Assembly (NCBI GenBank): GCA_016235665.1
Contig: JACRJI010000011.1
Span: forward strand, 1-64,000
Source of the DNA: a candidate division TA06 bacterium
GTDB taxonomy: Bacteria; Edwardsbacteria; AC1; EtOH8
Reading direction: 5' to 3'
Length of the DNA: 64,000 nt
Shown here: piece after piece, positions 8,852 to 18,353 of the stretch
Layout: every line of letters starts with the position of its first letter
How positions within the stretch are numbered: the first letter of the stretch is position 1
Translations under genes and position numbers: made by a program
Notes under the pieces: generated by a model
The model's database searches: none
What the model saw: only the letters and a program-made list of their open reading frames with translations
What the model was told of the DNA's origin: nothing

Positions 8852-10291
8852 TCAGGAAACCCCGATCTGCACTTTCTGGAAGCGGGCCGGGGCCACCCCG
8901 TGTCCCACGTGGGCGCTTTGGCCCGGCTGACCCTTGCCGCAGTTGGGCACGCCCCACAGGTGCCATGATTTTTTATTGCAGACAGCGTCGCAGTTGTTCC
9001 AGAAGGCCGGGGTGATCCCGGTGTAAGTGGCGTTCTTGAATACCCGGCCGGTCAGTTTCCCGTGCTTGATCTCCCAGGCGATCTCGGTGGCAAACTGGAA
9101 GTTGAGGCGCTTGTCGTCGATGCTCCAGGTCTTGGTGGTGTCGAACAGCACCGCGTCTTTGGTGTCGGCGATCAGATCCTGGTAATTCCACCGGCCCGGC
9201 TCCAGGTTGATATTTGTCATCCGGATGATGGGGATCCGGTTCCAACCGTCGGCCCGCATGGCGCCGCCCGAGGCCAGGCCCAGCCGGGGGGCGGTCTCCC
9301 GCGAGGTCAGGTAACCCACGAACTTTCCCCGCCGGATGATGGGCACTTTCTGGGCCGGCACGCCCTCGTCGTCCCAGCCGAAGGTCCCCAGGCCGGCGGG
9401 GGTGGTGGCGTCGGCCGTGACGTTGACTATATCCGAACCGTATTTAAGATCATTCAGCTTGTCGGTGGTCAAAAAACTGGTGCCGGCGTAGCTGGCCTCT
9501 GTGCCGTATACCCGGTCCAGTTCAATTGGATGACCGATGGACTCGTGGACCTGCAGGGCCAGCTGGTTGGTGGCGATGATGATGGTGGAGATCCTGGCGG
9601 GGCAGGGGGGAGCGGTCAGCAGCATGGCGGCTTCGGAAGCGGTGCGCTCGGCATTTCCGGCCAGGTCCATCTGCTCGATGAACTCGTAGCCGGCCTGGCG
9701 GGTGTCGCCGCTCATGTTGGGGTAGCTGCGGGTCTGGACCTCGGAACCCTCAATGGCGAAAGCGCTGATCTCGCCGCCGGATTCGGTGCGGTCCTCGCTG
9801 ACCAAAGTGCCTTGGGTGGAGGCAAAGACCTTTTCACCCTTAAGGAACCACAGGCCGCCCTTGGCCATCTTGATCTTCTTGTTCCGGCGCATGATGGAGT
9901 CGGCCTTTAAAAGCAGATCTATCTTTCTTTCCAGCGGGACCTGGAAGGGATCGGTCCTGACCGGTGTTTTATAACTGCCCTTCTGGGGCTTCAGCCGGGA
10001 CAGTTCCACCTTTTCAACCCTGGTCAGGCCGCTGGCTTTGGCGATCTCGATGGCGTCCCTGACAACTTTTTTGATCTCGGCGGTTTCCAGCCGGGAGCTG
10101 GAAGCGAAGCCCCAGGCTCCGTTGACCAGTACCCTTAATCCGAAACCGGAATCGGAACTCTTGGTGACCGCCTCCACACTGCCGTTCTTGGTGGCGATGT
10201 TCTCGCTGAGCTGGCCGGTCACCCGGACATCGGCGTAATCCAGGCCTTTGGAGGGAAGGGCCGCCAAAACTTTTTGAGCAAAGGTCTTCAT
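8852..10291 (-). CDS. tldD: TldD/PmbA-family metalloprotease
   Basis: A 479-residue protein of the TldD branch. It has the zinc motif HESIGH (residues 249-254) and a glycine-rich C-terminal half. TldD/TldE (PmbA) heterodimers degrade unfolded peptides and mature some RiPPs. No TldE partner is in the window. It is first in the minus-strand gene run, 54 bp upstream of the TPR lipoprotein gene with a palindrome between. Confidence 0.9.
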   Translation of the reverse strand: MKTFAQKVLAALPSKGLDYADVRVTGQLSENIATKNGSVEAVTKSSDSGFGLRVLVNGAWGFASSSRLETAEIKKVVRDAIEIAKASGLTRVEKVELSRLKPQKGSYKTPVRTDPFQVPLERKIDLLLKADSIMRRNKKIKMAKGGLWFLKGEKVFASTQGTLVSEDRTESGGEISAFAIEGSEVQTRSYPNMSGDTRQAGYEFIEQMDLAGNAERTASEAAMLLTAPPCPARISTIIIATNQLALQVHESIGHPIELDRVYGTEASYAGTSFLTTDKLNDLKYGSDIVNVTADATTPAGLGTFGWDDEGVPAQKVPIIRRGKFVGYLTSRETAPRLGLASGGAMRADGWNRIPIIRMTNINLEPGRWNYQDLIADTKDAVLFDTTKTWSIDDKRLNFQFATEIAWEIKHGKLTGRVFKNATYTGITPAFWNNCDAVCNKKSWHLWGVPNCGKGQPGQSAHVGHGVAPARFQKVQIGVS

Positions 10292-10632
10292 GGGATATTG
10301 GTTCTCCCGGGAATTATTGGTTTATTTTCGTAACTATTAGAGCAACTAAGCGGTACACTGAGTTTATAAAGTGACACCAATTCTCAAAGGATGAACAATA
10401 TACGTGCGTTTATTTCATATAGGGGAATGGTCCAGTGTCTTAGCGTCTTTGTGACTTTACGGCTGAACAGTAACTGATTTACAAATATTCAGTATAACAT
10501 AACCGGTACCAATTATCAAGATTATTTGGCGGAAGAAAGTGATATTTTTTATTGCATGTAAAAGTTTAAAGTGGTATATTTAAAAGCCGGAACAGTATCT
10601 CAATTCCTTTAAACATCCAATTTGTTCAAGTC
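10292..10632. other. 341-bp intergenic region with a repeat half-element
   Basis: No gene was seen. AGTGTCTTAGCGTCTTTGTG at 10434-10453 matches the right arm of the ACCACAAAGACAC repeat family seen at 29111, 57479 and 59999. A weak promoter-like pair (TTGCAT 10552-10557, 17 bp, TATATT 10575-10580) precedes the TPR gene at 10633. Confidence 0.5.
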
Positions 10633-11907
10633 TTGCATAAACACCCGCTGAAAATTTTATGGTTTGAAGTGCCGGGAGTCTCAACCTCCTTTCACCCCCA
10701 CCAGGTACTGGTCAAAAAGGGAGGGGTGCTGGAACTTACCGGCCGTTGGAATGAAGCCAGGTCTTTGTTTGCCGCCGGACTGGAAACGGTCAGTTTGGCC
10801 GGTAACAAAGAGGCCGCAGCCGAGTGCCAAACCAAACTGGGCTGGCTGTTGTATAAACGGGGAGAGCAGGGAACCTCATTGGAACTGCTTGAATCAGCCC
10901 GGGACTATTACCGGAGTACAAGGGACCAACTGAACCTGGCTGCGGTGCTGAACAAGATCGGCAATAATCAGATCGAGCGGGGAAATAACATCCTGGCGTT
11001 GGAGTGCTTTCAGGAATCCTTGGATATATCAATGGCCTGCAAAGACCGGCCGGGAATCTCCATTGCCGTAAACAATATGGGGAATCTCTACGGCAATCTG
11101 GGCGACAGTCAGAAGGCTTTGGAATGCTACCAGAAATGCTATCAGGCTGACCTGCAGGACGGGGACCAGCTTAGCGCCAGCCTCGGAATGGGGAATATAG
11201 GCTGGGTCCATTTGAACATGGGCGATTACGGAAAGGCTTTGGAGTGCTGGGAATATTTGGCCAAGTGGGCAGGCTATTACGGGGATAAGCATAATTTAAC
11301 CGTAGCCTTGGGGAATATGTCGGCTGTTTACATGGCCCTGGGGAAATATGACAAGGCGCTTCATGGCATTCAGACCAGGCTCAAACTTGCAGATGAGATG
11401 GGAGACAGAAGGGGGCGTTCCATAAGCCTGAGCCACATGGCCGGCCTTTGCCGGTTGAAGGGGGAGCATGATAATGCCAAGCAGCACTTCGATCAGGCCA
11501 TAGAACTGGCCAGGAAGATAAATCTGACGTACTATTTGACCATGTTTCTGCTGGAAAAGGCAGACCTTTTGTTCGATCTTGGGGAATATTCGGGGTCGCA
11601 GGACGCCTGTCTGCAGTCGATGGAAATATCGAAGTCCCTGGGTAAAAAGGACCCCGGTTTCCTGTGCAATCTGCTGCTGGCCAAAATCACGGCCCTTTCC
11701 GATCCGGAAGGCGGATTAAAAGCATTGGAAGCGCTGAATCCCCAGAATAAGCCAAGACACCAGGCCCGGCTTTATTACGAGATGTTCAAGCTCTCCGGCA
11801 TGCAAGATTACAGGACGAAGGCACTTGATCTTTACCATGAAATCTATAAGACGGCTCCCGAGATAGATTTTAAGAATAAAATCGATGAATTGGAAAAGGG
11901 GAGATAG
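10633..11907 (+). CDS. Tetratricopeptide-repeat protein
   Basis: A 424-residue protein of about nine TPR units of 36-40 residues (NNMGNLYGNLGDSQKALECY, GNIGWVHLNMGDYGKALECW, GNMSAVYMALGKYDKALHG). There is no signal peptide, so it is probably a cytosolic protein-interaction scaffold. No convincing ribosome-binding site precedes the assigned start, and the first residues (GVLELTGRWNEARSLFAAGL) already read as mid-repeat. It could therefore be the surviving C-terminal part of a larger regulator of the ATPase- or cyclase-TPR type. It resembles the gene at 18354. Confidence 0.75.
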   Translation: MHKHPLKILWFEVPGVSTSFHPHQVLVKKGGVLELTGRWNEARSLFAAGLETVSLAGNKEAAAECQTKLGWLLYKRGEQGTSLELLESARDYYRSTRDQLNLAAVLNKIGNNQIERGNNILALECFQESLDISMACKDRPGISIAVNNMGNLYGNLGDSQKALECYQKCYQADLQDGDQLSASLGMGNIGWVHLNMGDYGKALECWEYLAKWAGYYGDKHNLTVALGNMSAVYMALGKYDKALHGIQTRLKLADEMGDRRGRSISLSHMAGLCRLKGEHDNAKQHFDQAIELARKINLTYYLTMFLLEKADLLFDLGEYSGSQDACLQSMEISKSLGKKDPGFLCNLLLAKITALSDPEGGLKALEALNPQNKPRHQARLYYEMFKLSGMQDYRTKALDLYHEIYKTAPEIDFKNKIDELEKGR

Positions 11908-12014
11908 CCGCCGAAAACCCGTTCAATTCTTGTGGCAGGAAACAGTATCAATTATCAAAAAACAGGAAAAAGCAGTCAAGTGACCTGAACATCCCCATAA
12001 TAAGCAAAAAGTAT

Positions 12015-12043
12015 TTGACTTTTACCCTATTTTGAGCTATACT
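12015..12043 (+). promoter_or_regulatory. Sigma-70-type promoter of the por operon
   Basis: TTGACT (12015-12020), a 17-bp spacer and TATACT (12038-12043). It is the only good promoter in the 212-bp gap and would give a leader of about 70 nt before porG. Confidence 0.7.
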
Positions 12044-12119
12044 AACTATTTACTTTGGCATTTTCAGCCTGGGGGCATTTTTTTATCCCTCTGCAATTTA
12101 TAGGAGTTATCAATATAAT

Positions 12120-12686
12120 ATGATCGAGATCAGATGGCACGGACGGGGCGGTCAGGGAGCCAAGACCGCGGCCCTGTTACTGGCCGACGCCGCATTGTCG
12201 GCCGGCAAGTATGTACAGGCCTTTCCCGAGTACGGACCGGAGCGGATGGGCGCCCCGGTGCAATCATTCAACCGCATCGACGAGCAGCCCATCCTGATGC
12301 ATTGTCCGGTGAAATCACCCAAGGTGGTGGTGGTGCTGGATCCCACCCTGATGGCTTCGGTCAACGTCACCGCGGGCCTGGGGGCGGACGGCATGCTGAT
12401 CATCAATACCGGTCTGGATGCGGTGGAGATCAAAAAGTCCGTCAAGTTCGACGGCAGGATATTCACGGTGGACGCCTCCAAGATATCCGAGGAGACCATC
12501 GGCAAGAACATCCCCAACACTCCGATGCTGGCGGCCCTGGTAAAGATCACCGGGGTTCTGGATTTCAAGGGCATGATGGAGGACACCGAAAAGAAGCTGG
12601 CCAAGAAATTCGCCCACCGGCCGGAAGTGATAGAGGGGAACATCCAATCCATGAAGCGGGCGGCAGAGGAGGTAAAGTCGGCATGA
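12120..12686 (+). CDS. porG: 2-oxoacid:ferredoxin oxidoreductase, gamma subunit
   Basis: A 188-residue gamma subunit (POR domain), starting IEIRWHGRGGQGAKTAA, the nucleotide-binding-like family signature at residues 2-18. Further family segments are FPEYGPERMGAP and NTPMLAALVKITG. With the delta, alpha and beta subunits it forms the CoA-dependent enzyme that decarboxylates pyruvate or a related 2-oxoacid and reduces ferredoxin. It overlaps the delta gene by 4 bp (ATGA). Confidence 0.93.
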   Translation: MIEIRWHGRGGQGAKTAALLLADAALSAGKYVQAFPEYGPERMGAPVQSFNRIDEQPILMHCPVKSPKVVVVLDPTLMASVNVTAGLGADGMLIINTGLDAVEIKKSVKFDGRIFTVDASKISEETIGKNIPNTPMLAALVKITGVLDFKGMMEDTEKKLAKKFAHRPEVIEGNIQSMKRAAEEVKSA

Positions 12687-12979
12687 GCGAACTTAAAAAA
12701 TACAAGGAACTGGCCCTGGGCGGCAATATCGAAAAAAGCGGCACAGCCGTGGAGTTCAAGACCGGAGACTGGAGAAGCTCCAAACCGGTGTACCATCCCG
12801 AGAACTGCATCCAGTGCCTGTTCTGCTGGGTCTACTGCCCCGACTCATCGGTGACCTTAAAGGACGGCCAGGTGACGGGCTTTAACCTGGATCACTGCAA
12901 GGGCTGCGGCATCTGCGCCCACGAGTGTCCGGGCAAGAAGAAGGTCAAGGCCATCACCATGGTAGAGGAGGTCAAATAG
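12683..12979 (+). CDS. porD: 2-oxoacid:ferredoxin oxidoreductase, delta (2x[4Fe-4S]) subunit
   Basis: A 98-residue ferredoxin-like subunit. Two clusters are visible: C42, C45, C48, C52 and C72, C75, C78, C82, each followed by Pro. The ATG at 12683 overlaps the gamma stop (ATGA) and gives the normal family length. A longer reading upstream in the same frame runs through porG and is rejected. It passes electrons from the PorB cluster to external ferredoxin. The alpha subunit starts 1 bp after its stop. Confidence 0.95.
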   Translation: MSELKKYKELALGGNIEKSGTAVEFKTGDWRSSKPVYHPENCIQCLFCWVYCPDSSVTLKDGQVTGFNLDHCKGCGICAHECPGKKKVKAITMVEEVK

Positions 12980-12980
12980 C

Positions 12981-14156
12981 ATGCAGAAGATAATACTGGC
13001 CAAGACCGGCAACGAAGCCATGGCTCTGGCCATGAAGCAGATCAATCCCGACGTGGTGGCCGCCTATCCCATCACTCCGGCCACCGAGATCGTTCAGATA
13101 TTCTCCCAGTACGTGGCCGACGGCGAGGTCAAGACCGAGTTCGTGGCGGTGGAGTCCGAGCATTCGGCCATGTCGGCCTGCATCGGATCCTGCGCGGCCG
13201 GGGCCCGGACCATGACCGGCACCAGCTCCCAGGGCCTGGCCCTGATGTACGAGATGATCTACATCGCCGCCGGGCTGCGCCTGCCCATCGTGATGGCCGA
13301 CGTCAACCGGGCGCTGGCGGCCCCCATCAACATCCACTGCGACCACTCCGACACCATGGGCTGCCGCGACGCCGGCTGGATCCACATCTTCTCCGAGAAC
13401 GCCCAGGAGGCCTACGACAGCATGATCCAGGCCATGCGGATAGCCGAGCACAAGGACGTCCGCCTGCCGGTGATGGTCACCACCGACGGCTTCATCATCT
13501 CCCACGGCATGGAGCGTATAGACACCCTGTCCGACGCCGATGTCCAGAGCTTCATCGGGAAGTACGATCCCATGATGCACCTTTTGGACATCAAGAAGCC
13601 CTTCACCGTGGGGGCCATCAACCTGACCGATTATTATTTCGAACACCGCCGGGCCATGGTGGACGCCCAGAACAACGCCCTGAAGGTCATCAAGGAAGTG
13701 GGGGCCGAGTTCGGAAAGAAGTTCGACACCAATTACGGCCTGATCGAGAAATACCAGCTGGACGACGCCGAAGTGGCCATCGTGGCCCTGGGCTCCACCT
13801 GCGGCACCGCCAAGGTGGTCATCGACAAGCTGCGCAAGCAGGGGGTCAAGGCCGGACTGCTGAAGATCCGCGTCTTCCGTCCCTTCCCGGCCGAGGAGAT
13901 CGCCAGGGCGTTGGAGAACATCAAGACGGTGGCGGTGCTGGACCGCTCCGACTCCATCGGCAGCTTCGGCGGCCCGGTGTTCACCGAGGTCCGTTCGGCC
14001 CTCTACGGCTCGGCCAAAAAGCCCCAGATAGCAGGGGTGGTCTACGGCCTGGGCGGGCGGGAGATAGACATGGAGCAGATCGAGGGCCTGTTCATGGACC
14101 TGAAGGCCGGCAAGATCAAGGCCGATTCGGTCAGCTACCTGGGGGTCAGGGACTAA
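12981..14156 (+). CDS. porA: 2-oxoacid:ferredoxin oxidoreductase, alpha subunit
   Basis: A 391-residue alpha subunit. It shows the family start TGNEAMALAMKQINPDVVAAYPITPATEI, given here in pieces: TGNEAMALA, then AAYPITPATEIV. The ESEHSAMSACIGSCAAGART segment is the substrate/CoA-domain signature. The C-terminal part has VALGSTCGTAKVVID and DRSDSIGSFGGP, typical of pyruvate-type enzymes. Substrate choice (pyruvate versus branched 2-oxoacids) cannot be settled by eye. Confidence 0.94.
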   Translation: MQKIILAKTGNEAMALAMKQINPDVVAAYPITPATEIVQIFSQYVADGEVKTEFVAVESEHSAMSACIGSCAAGARTMTGTSSQGLALMYEMIYIAAGLRLPIVMADVNRALAAPINIHCDHSDTMGCRDAGWIHIFSENAQEAYDSMIQAMRIAEHKDVRLPVMVTTDGFIISHGMERIDTLSDADVQSFIGKYDPMMHLLDIKKPFTVGAINLTDYYFEHRRAMVDAQNNALKVIKEVGAEFGKKFDTNYGLIEKYQLDDAEVAIVALGSTCGTAKVVIDKLRKQGVKAGLLKIRVFRPFPAEEIARALENIKTVAVLDRSDSIGSFGGPVFTEVRSALYGSAKKPQIAGVVYGLGGREIDMEQIEGLFMDLKAGKIKADSVSYLGVRD

Positions 14157-14175
14157 ATACAAAAAGCAGAAGGCA

Positions 14176-14210
14176 GAATTTTGAATTCTGAATTCTGAAT
14201 TTAGAATTTT
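14176..14210. repeat. GAATTCTGAATT micro-repeat
   Basis: GAATTTTGAATTCTGAATTC continues into GAATTTAGAATTTT in the porA-porB gap. The AT-rich, self-complementary 8-nt unit interrupts the operon spacing (74 bp) and is probably another dispersed repeat. Confidence 0.45.
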
Positions 14211-14230
14211 ATTACAAGGATAATATAAAA

Positions 14231-15154
14231 ATGGCAAATCTTAAAGAACTGGCAGCCCGGGGCGACAAGTTCACCGGGGGACACCGGGCCTGCGCCGGGT
14301 GCGGAGCCACCGTGGTGGCCCGCCAGGCATTGCTGGCCGCCGGAGACAAGCCGGTAGTGACCACCTGCGCCACCGGCTGTCTGGAAGTGGTCTCCACCAT
14401 CTTCCCCTATACCGCCTGGGACGTGCCCTTCATCCACAGCGCCTTCGAGAACTCGGCGGCCACCATCTCCGGGGTGGAGGCGGCCTACAAGTCGCTGAAG
14501 CGCCAGGGCACGGTGAAAGAGGACATCCGTTTCATGGCCTTCGGCGGCGACGGCGGCACCTACGACATCGGGCTGCAGGCCCTGTCCGGCGCCATGGAGC
14601 GCGGGCACAACATGCTCTACATCTGCTACGACAACCAGGCATACATGAACACCGGCATCCAGCGCTCCTCGGCCACCCCCAAGGGCAGCGCCACCACCAC
14701 CAGCCCCAACGGCAAGAAGATCCCGGGCAAGGTCCAGTTCCGCAAGAACCTGACCGAGATTATAGCGGCCCACGGCATTCCCTATGTGGCCCAGAGCGTG
14801 GTGGGCAACTGGTCCGATTTCACCAAGAAAGTGGAAAAGGCTTTGGCCAAGGGCGGCCCGGCCTTCATAGCAGTATTGCAGCCCTGCCGGCTGGGCTGGG
14901 GCTATCCCCCGGAACTGACCGCCGAACTGGGACGGCTGGCGGTGGAGACCAACTTCTGGCCGCTGTACGAGGTGGAGGACGGAAAGTACAAGCTCAATTC
15001 CACTCCCAAGGAGAGAAAACCCATCTCCGAATGGCTTTTCCTGCAGGAACGATTCCGCCACCTGAAACGCCCGGAGAACCAGGCCATCATAGATGAGATC
15101 CAGAAGGACATTGATCTGCGCTGGGAGAACCTGGGCAAGAAGTGCAGCCTGTAA
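14231..15154 (+). CDS. porB: 2-oxoacid:ferredoxin oxidoreductase, beta (TPP) subunit
   Basis: A 307-residue thiamine-diphosphate subunit. The TPP/Mg motif is GGDGGTYDIG (105-114) with N135 and N140 downstream. Proximal cluster ligands are C21 and C24 (CAGC), C46 or C50, and C219 (QPCRLGWGYPP). It completes the gamma-delta-alpha-beta operon. Confidence 0.95.
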   Translation: MANLKELAARGDKFTGGHRACAGCGATVVARQALLAAGDKPVVTTCATGCLEVVSTIFPYTAWDVPFIHSAFENSAATISGVEAAYKSLKRQGTVKEDIRFMAFGGDGGTYDIGLQALSGAMERGHNMLYICYDNQAYMNTGIQRSSATPKGSATTTSPNGKKIPGKVQFRKNLTEIIAAHGIPYVAQSVVGNWSDFTKKVEKALAKGGPAFIAVLQPCRLGWGYPPELTAELGRLAVETNFWPLYEVEDGKYKLNSTPKERKPISEWLFLQERFRHLKRPENQAIIDEIQKDIDLRWENLGKKCSL

Positions 15155-15250
15155 CCTTAGGGTACAGGGATCAGATAACAGGGACTGACCTTGGGTTATG
15201 GGATCAGATATTAGGGATTGGATCACTGTAGGGGAGAGGCGCGCCTCGCC
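15155..15250. repeat. GGGATCAGATA direct repeat region
   Basis: GGGATCAGATA occurs at 15167-15177 and 15200-15210 within GGG/TAGGG-rich sequence. Related CAGGGTTTAGGG-type sequence is found after hypB at 40938. No gene was seen between porB and 15292. Confidence 0.5.
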
Positions 15251-15291
15251 CGGGTCCCTCAACCAGAAGAAATTTTACGAGGTGAATTAAA

Positions 15292-15798
15292 GTGCCGGTG
15301 GAAAATTTAAACGTATTCGAGGACGATTTTTGGTCTATTAACGAGCTGTTGAACCAGCTCCTTAAGAACACCAATTCCCTGGCGGTGCTGCTGATCGACA
15401 AGGCCGGCCAGCTGATCACCACAGCCGGGGATATCAGCCAGCTGGACACCACCTCGTTCGCCTCTCTCTCGGCCGCCGATTTCGCAGCCACCAGCCAGCT
15501 GGCCATGCTGGTGGGAGAGAAGGAATTCTCCACCCTGTTCCATCAGGGGGAAAAACAGAACATCTACGTGGCCTCCATCGAATCCCGGGTGATGCTGGCG
15601 GTGATCTTCGACCAGCGCACCACCCTGGGCCTGGTACGGGTTCGCACCAAGCAGACCGTGGCCGAGCTGATCAAGATGTTCCAGGCCATCTTCGCCAAAC
15701 TGGAGGAATCTCCCCAGCCCCCGCCGCTGTCGGGTTCAAATTTCGGCTCCGATTTCGCCTCCGAGGCCGAATCCGAGCTGGATAACCTTTTTAAGTAG
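15292..15798 (+). CDS. Roadblock/LC7 domain protein (MglB-like)
   Basis: A 168-residue protein with a roadblock/LC7 domain over residues about 15-125 (SLAVLLIDKAGQLITTAGD near the start, VMLAVIFDQRTTLGLVRVR near the end) and a disordered acidic C-terminal tail. It starts with GTG, preceded by ACGAGG. Such proteins act as GTPase-activating partners of MglA-type small GTPases. The MglA-type gene follows after 15 bp, a conserved pairing that supports this role. Confidence 0.88.
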   Translation: MPVENLNVFEDDFWSINELLNQLLKNTNSLAVLLIDKAGQLITTAGDISQLDTTSFASLSAADFAATSQLAMLVGEKEFSTLFHQGEKQNIYVASIESRVMLAVIFDQRTTLGLVRVRTKQTVAELIKMFQAIFAKLEESPQPPPLSGSNFGSDFASEAESELDNLFK

Positions 15799-15813
15799 CC
15801 GGGAGCGCCAAAA

Positions 15814-16392
15814 GTGTCTTTAATAAATTATTCATCGCGCGAGATCAACTGCAAGATCGTCTACTATGGGTGCGGCCTTTGCGGCAAGACCACCAATATC
15901 AAGCACATTTACACCAAGGTGGCGCCCGAGGCCAAAGGCAAGCTGATCTCCCTGGCCACCGAGCTGGACCGGACACTGTTCTTCGACTTCCTGCCCCTGG
16001 ACCTGGGTTCTATCAAGGGCTTCAAGACCAGGTTCCATCTGTACACCGTACCGGGGCAGGTGTTCTACAATGCCAGCCGCAAGCTGATCCTGAGGGGCGT
16101 GGACGGTGTGGTGTTCGTGGCCGATTCCCAGGTGGAACGGCTGGAGGCCAACGTGGAATCCATGGCCAACCTCCAGGACAACATGGCGGAATACGGACTG
16201 AACATTCAGACCCTGCCCTTTCTGATCCAGTACAATAAAAGGGACCTGCCTAATATAGCTTCAGTAGAGGAGCTGAGGGGGCAGCTGAACAAGTATAACT
16301 CTCCGGAGATGGAGGCGGTGGCCCACCAGGGCTACGGGGTGTTCGAGACCCTAAAGTCGGTGGCCAAGATGGTGCTGAAGAACCTCAGCTGA
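15814..16392 (+). CDS. mglA: MglA-family small Ras-like GTPase
   Basis: A 192-residue GTPase. The P-loop GCGLCGKTT is at 19-27, the MglA-type switch II is TVPGQ at 78-82 and the specificity motif is NKRD at 141-144. It starts with GTG. In myxobacteria MglA sets cell polarity and motility; in other phyla the role is less defined. The partner roadblock gene is directly upstream and a processive glycosyltransferase follows. Confidence 0.93.
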   Translation: MSLINYSSREINCKIVYYGCGLCGKTTNIKHIYTKVAPEAKGKLISLATELDRTLFFDFLPLDLGSIKGFKTRFHLYTVPGQVFYNASRKLILRGVDGVVFVADSQVERLEANVESMANLQDNMAEYGLNIQTLPFLIQYNKRDLPNIASVEELRGQLNKYNSPEMEAVAHQGYGVFETLKSVAKMVLKNLS

Positions 16393-16398
16393 GAACCA

Positions 16399-16530
16399 TT
16401 TGCAGCAGAGACTCAGAGACACAGAGGAGTCAATATTTATTGCTCAAGTCATAAAGGTATTAAAGTGGTTATTTCTCTTTGCCTTCGTGTCACTTCGGCA
16501 AGCTCAGTGCCACGCTCTATGGTAGTAATG
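16399..16530. repeat. Degenerate CACAGAGACAC / CTTCGGCAAGCTCAGTG element
   Basis: The left part GCAGAGACTCAGAGACACAG and the right part CTTCGTGTCACTTCGGCAAG, followed by CTCAGTGCCACGCTCTATGG, match the two arms of the element at 29111-29222. It fills most of the mglA-GT2 gap. Confidence 0.5.
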
Positions 16531-16563
16531 TTATTAGTTTAATATATAATTTATAACAAGACC

Positions 16564-18027
16564 ATGTCCACCTACGATATCCTTTTGCTGGTATTCTACT
16601 GCCTGATGATGCTGGTGCTGTCGGTATACTCGTTCCATGCTTACCTGATGGTCTACCTGTACCGCAAGAACAAGGCGAACCGCCAGAAGGTCCGCTGCCA
16701 GCTTGACGAATGGCCCACGGTCACGGTGCAGCTTCCCATCTACAACGAGAAGTACGTGGTGGAGCGGCTGATAGACTCGGCGGCCGCCCTGGACTATCCC
16801 AAGGACAAGCTGGAGATCCAGGTGCTGGACGATTCCACCGACGAGACCAGGGAGCACGCCGGACAGCTGGCCGAAAAGTACCGCAAACAGGGGATCAACA
16901 TCGTCCACCTGCACCGCACCGACCGCAGCGGCTTCAAGGCCGGGGCGCTTAAGGCCGGGCTGGCCGCGGCCAAGGGAGAGTTCCTGGCCATCTTCGACGC
17001 CGACTTCGTGCCTCCGGTTGATTTCCTCAAGAATATGATGCCCTATTTCTCCTCGCCCAAGATCGGCCTGGTGCAGGCCCGCTGGGGCCACATCAACGGC
17101 CAGGCCTCGCTGCTGACCAAGGGCCAGGCCATTGGGCTGGACGCCCATTTCGTGATCGAGCACGGGGCCCGCAATTCATCCGGCATCTTCATGAACTTCA
17201 ACGGCACCGCCGGGGTCTGGCGGAAGGAGGCCATTCTCAACGCCGGCGACTGGCAGCAGGACACTTTGACCGAGGACATGGACCTTTCCTACCGGGCCCA
17301 GCTGGCCGGGTGGGAGTTCGTATACGTCAACGACATCGTCTGCCCGGCCGAGGTGCCGGAGGAGGTCCACGGCTACAAAGCCCAGCAGTACCGCTGGGCC
17401 AAGGGGGCCATCCAGACCGCCAAGAAACTTCTGCCCCGGATCTGGCGCGATCCCAAGCTTACCGGCCTGCGCAAGTGGGAGGCCACCGTCCATTTGACCA
17501 ACCACATCGTCTTTCCGGTGATGCTGATGGTGACCCTGCTGTCCTTCCCCATGATGATCCTCAAGGTCTCCCAGGCCGCCTCCCGGGGATTCTTCATCGG
17601 GGCCACGGTCTTCACCCTTTGCGCCTTCAGCTATCCCATCTTCTACATCTACGCCCAAAAGGAGATCTACCCCGACTGGCGCCGCCGCATACTGTTCCTG
17701 CCCATCCTGATGGCCGGGGCCATCGGCCTGTCGGTGATCAACTCCAAGGCGGTGTTAAGCGCCCTGTGCAACCGCCAGAGCGCCTTCGCCCGCACCCCCA
17801 AGTACAACCTGACCCTGGGCAAGCCCAAGGGCTGGTCCGGCAAAAAATACAAGGCCAAGTTCGAACTGACGGTGGTGCTGGAACTGCTTTTGGTGGTCTA
17901 CACCTCGGCGGCCTTGTGGTACGCCTTTGAGCACATGCAGCTGGCCTCGGTGCCTTTCTTATTGCTGTACTGGCTGGGTTTCTTGTTCGTGGGAAGTCTG
18001 TCGGTGGCGCATAGTTTTAGGAATTAG
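16564..18027 (+). CDS. Processive family 2 glycosyltransferase (cellulose-synthase-like)
   Basis: A 487-residue membrane enzyme. An N-terminal membrane segment (residues 5-33) is followed by a GT-A domain with LDDSTDE (D89/D90), FDADF (145-147), TEDMD (236-240) and QQYRW (274-278), the D,D,D,QxxRW pattern of processive GT2 enzymes. Several C-terminal membrane segments follow. It probably makes or extends a beta-linked polysaccharide or glycolipid. No PilZ domain or synthase partner genes are adjacent, so the product is unknown. Confidence 0.9.
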   Translation: MSTYDILLLVFYCLMMLVLSVYSFHAYLMVYLYRKNKANRQKVRCQLDEWPTVTVQLPIYNEKYVVERLIDSAAALDYPKDKLEIQVLDDSTDETREHAGQLAEKYRKQGINIVHLHRTDRSGFKAGALKAGLAAAKGEFLAIFDADFVPPVDFLKNMMPYFSSPKIGLVQARWGHINGQASLLTKGQAIGLDAHFVIEHGARNSSGIFMNFNGTAGVWRKEAILNAGDWQQDTLTEDMDLSYRAQLAGWEFVYVNDIVCPAEVPEEVHGYKAQQYRWAKGAIQTAKKLLPRIWRDPKLTGLRKWEATVHLTNHIVFPVMLMVTLLSFPMMILKVSQAASRGFFIGATVFTLCAFSYPIFYIYAQKEIYPDWRRRILFLPILMAGAIGLSVINSKAVLSALCNRQSAFARTPKYNLTLGKPKGWSGKKYKAKFELTVVLELLLVVYTSAALWYAFEHMQLASVPFLLLYWLGFLFVGSLSVAHSFRN

Positions 18028-18040
18028 TCCTGGCCGGTGG

Positions 18041-18152
18041 GTGAGTAATTCGACAAGCTCATCACAAGTGCCCCGCCTGGCTTCGATGCATCGGGCATTT
18101 CGCAGCACAAGTATAGCGAAATGCCAGCCCCTCAGTCGACGGCGGGGTGTTT
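18041..18152. repeat. Composite palindromic element downstream of GT2
   Basis: AATTCGACAAGCTCATCACA (18047-18066) belongs to a family also seen at 46530-46566 and 47711-47740. It is followed by a nested palindrome: outer arms CCCCGCC (18071-18077) and GGCGGGG (18141-18147), inner arms GGCATTTCGC (18094-18103) and GCGAAATGCC (18116-18125). Confidence 0.6.
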
Positions 18153-18172
18153 TGAAACCACCACGCAGATAC

Positions 18173-18216
18173 AAACCCCTTTCCTGTTAAACCAGGTGAG
18201 GGGATTTTTGTTTTTT
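18173..18216 (+). terminator. Intrinsic terminator of the GT2 gene
   Basis: Arms CCCCT (18176-18180) plus CCTG, and CAGG plus AGGGG (18199-18203), are followed by TTTTTGTTTTTT. Confidence 0.7.
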
Positions 18217-18353
18217 CTTAAGAAGGAGGGAGTGCTCAAGAAAGGCCTTGATTTTGCTGGGTTTTAGGTGTATTCTTAATATAGTCAGTATTCCAATCTG
18301 AAGGGATCTACAACCGTCCAATTCATCCGTTTAAAAAGCAATCCACAATTCCA

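Noticed and set aside
12134-12979. Long start for the delta subunit
   Set aside because: The upstream part is an out-of-frame reading of porG; the ATG at 12683 gives the normal 98-residue ferredoxin subunit.
12972-14237. 421-codon minus-strand frame opposite porA
   Set aside because: It is antisense to a clear porA with full domain signatures; the high-GC third positions open the opposite frame.
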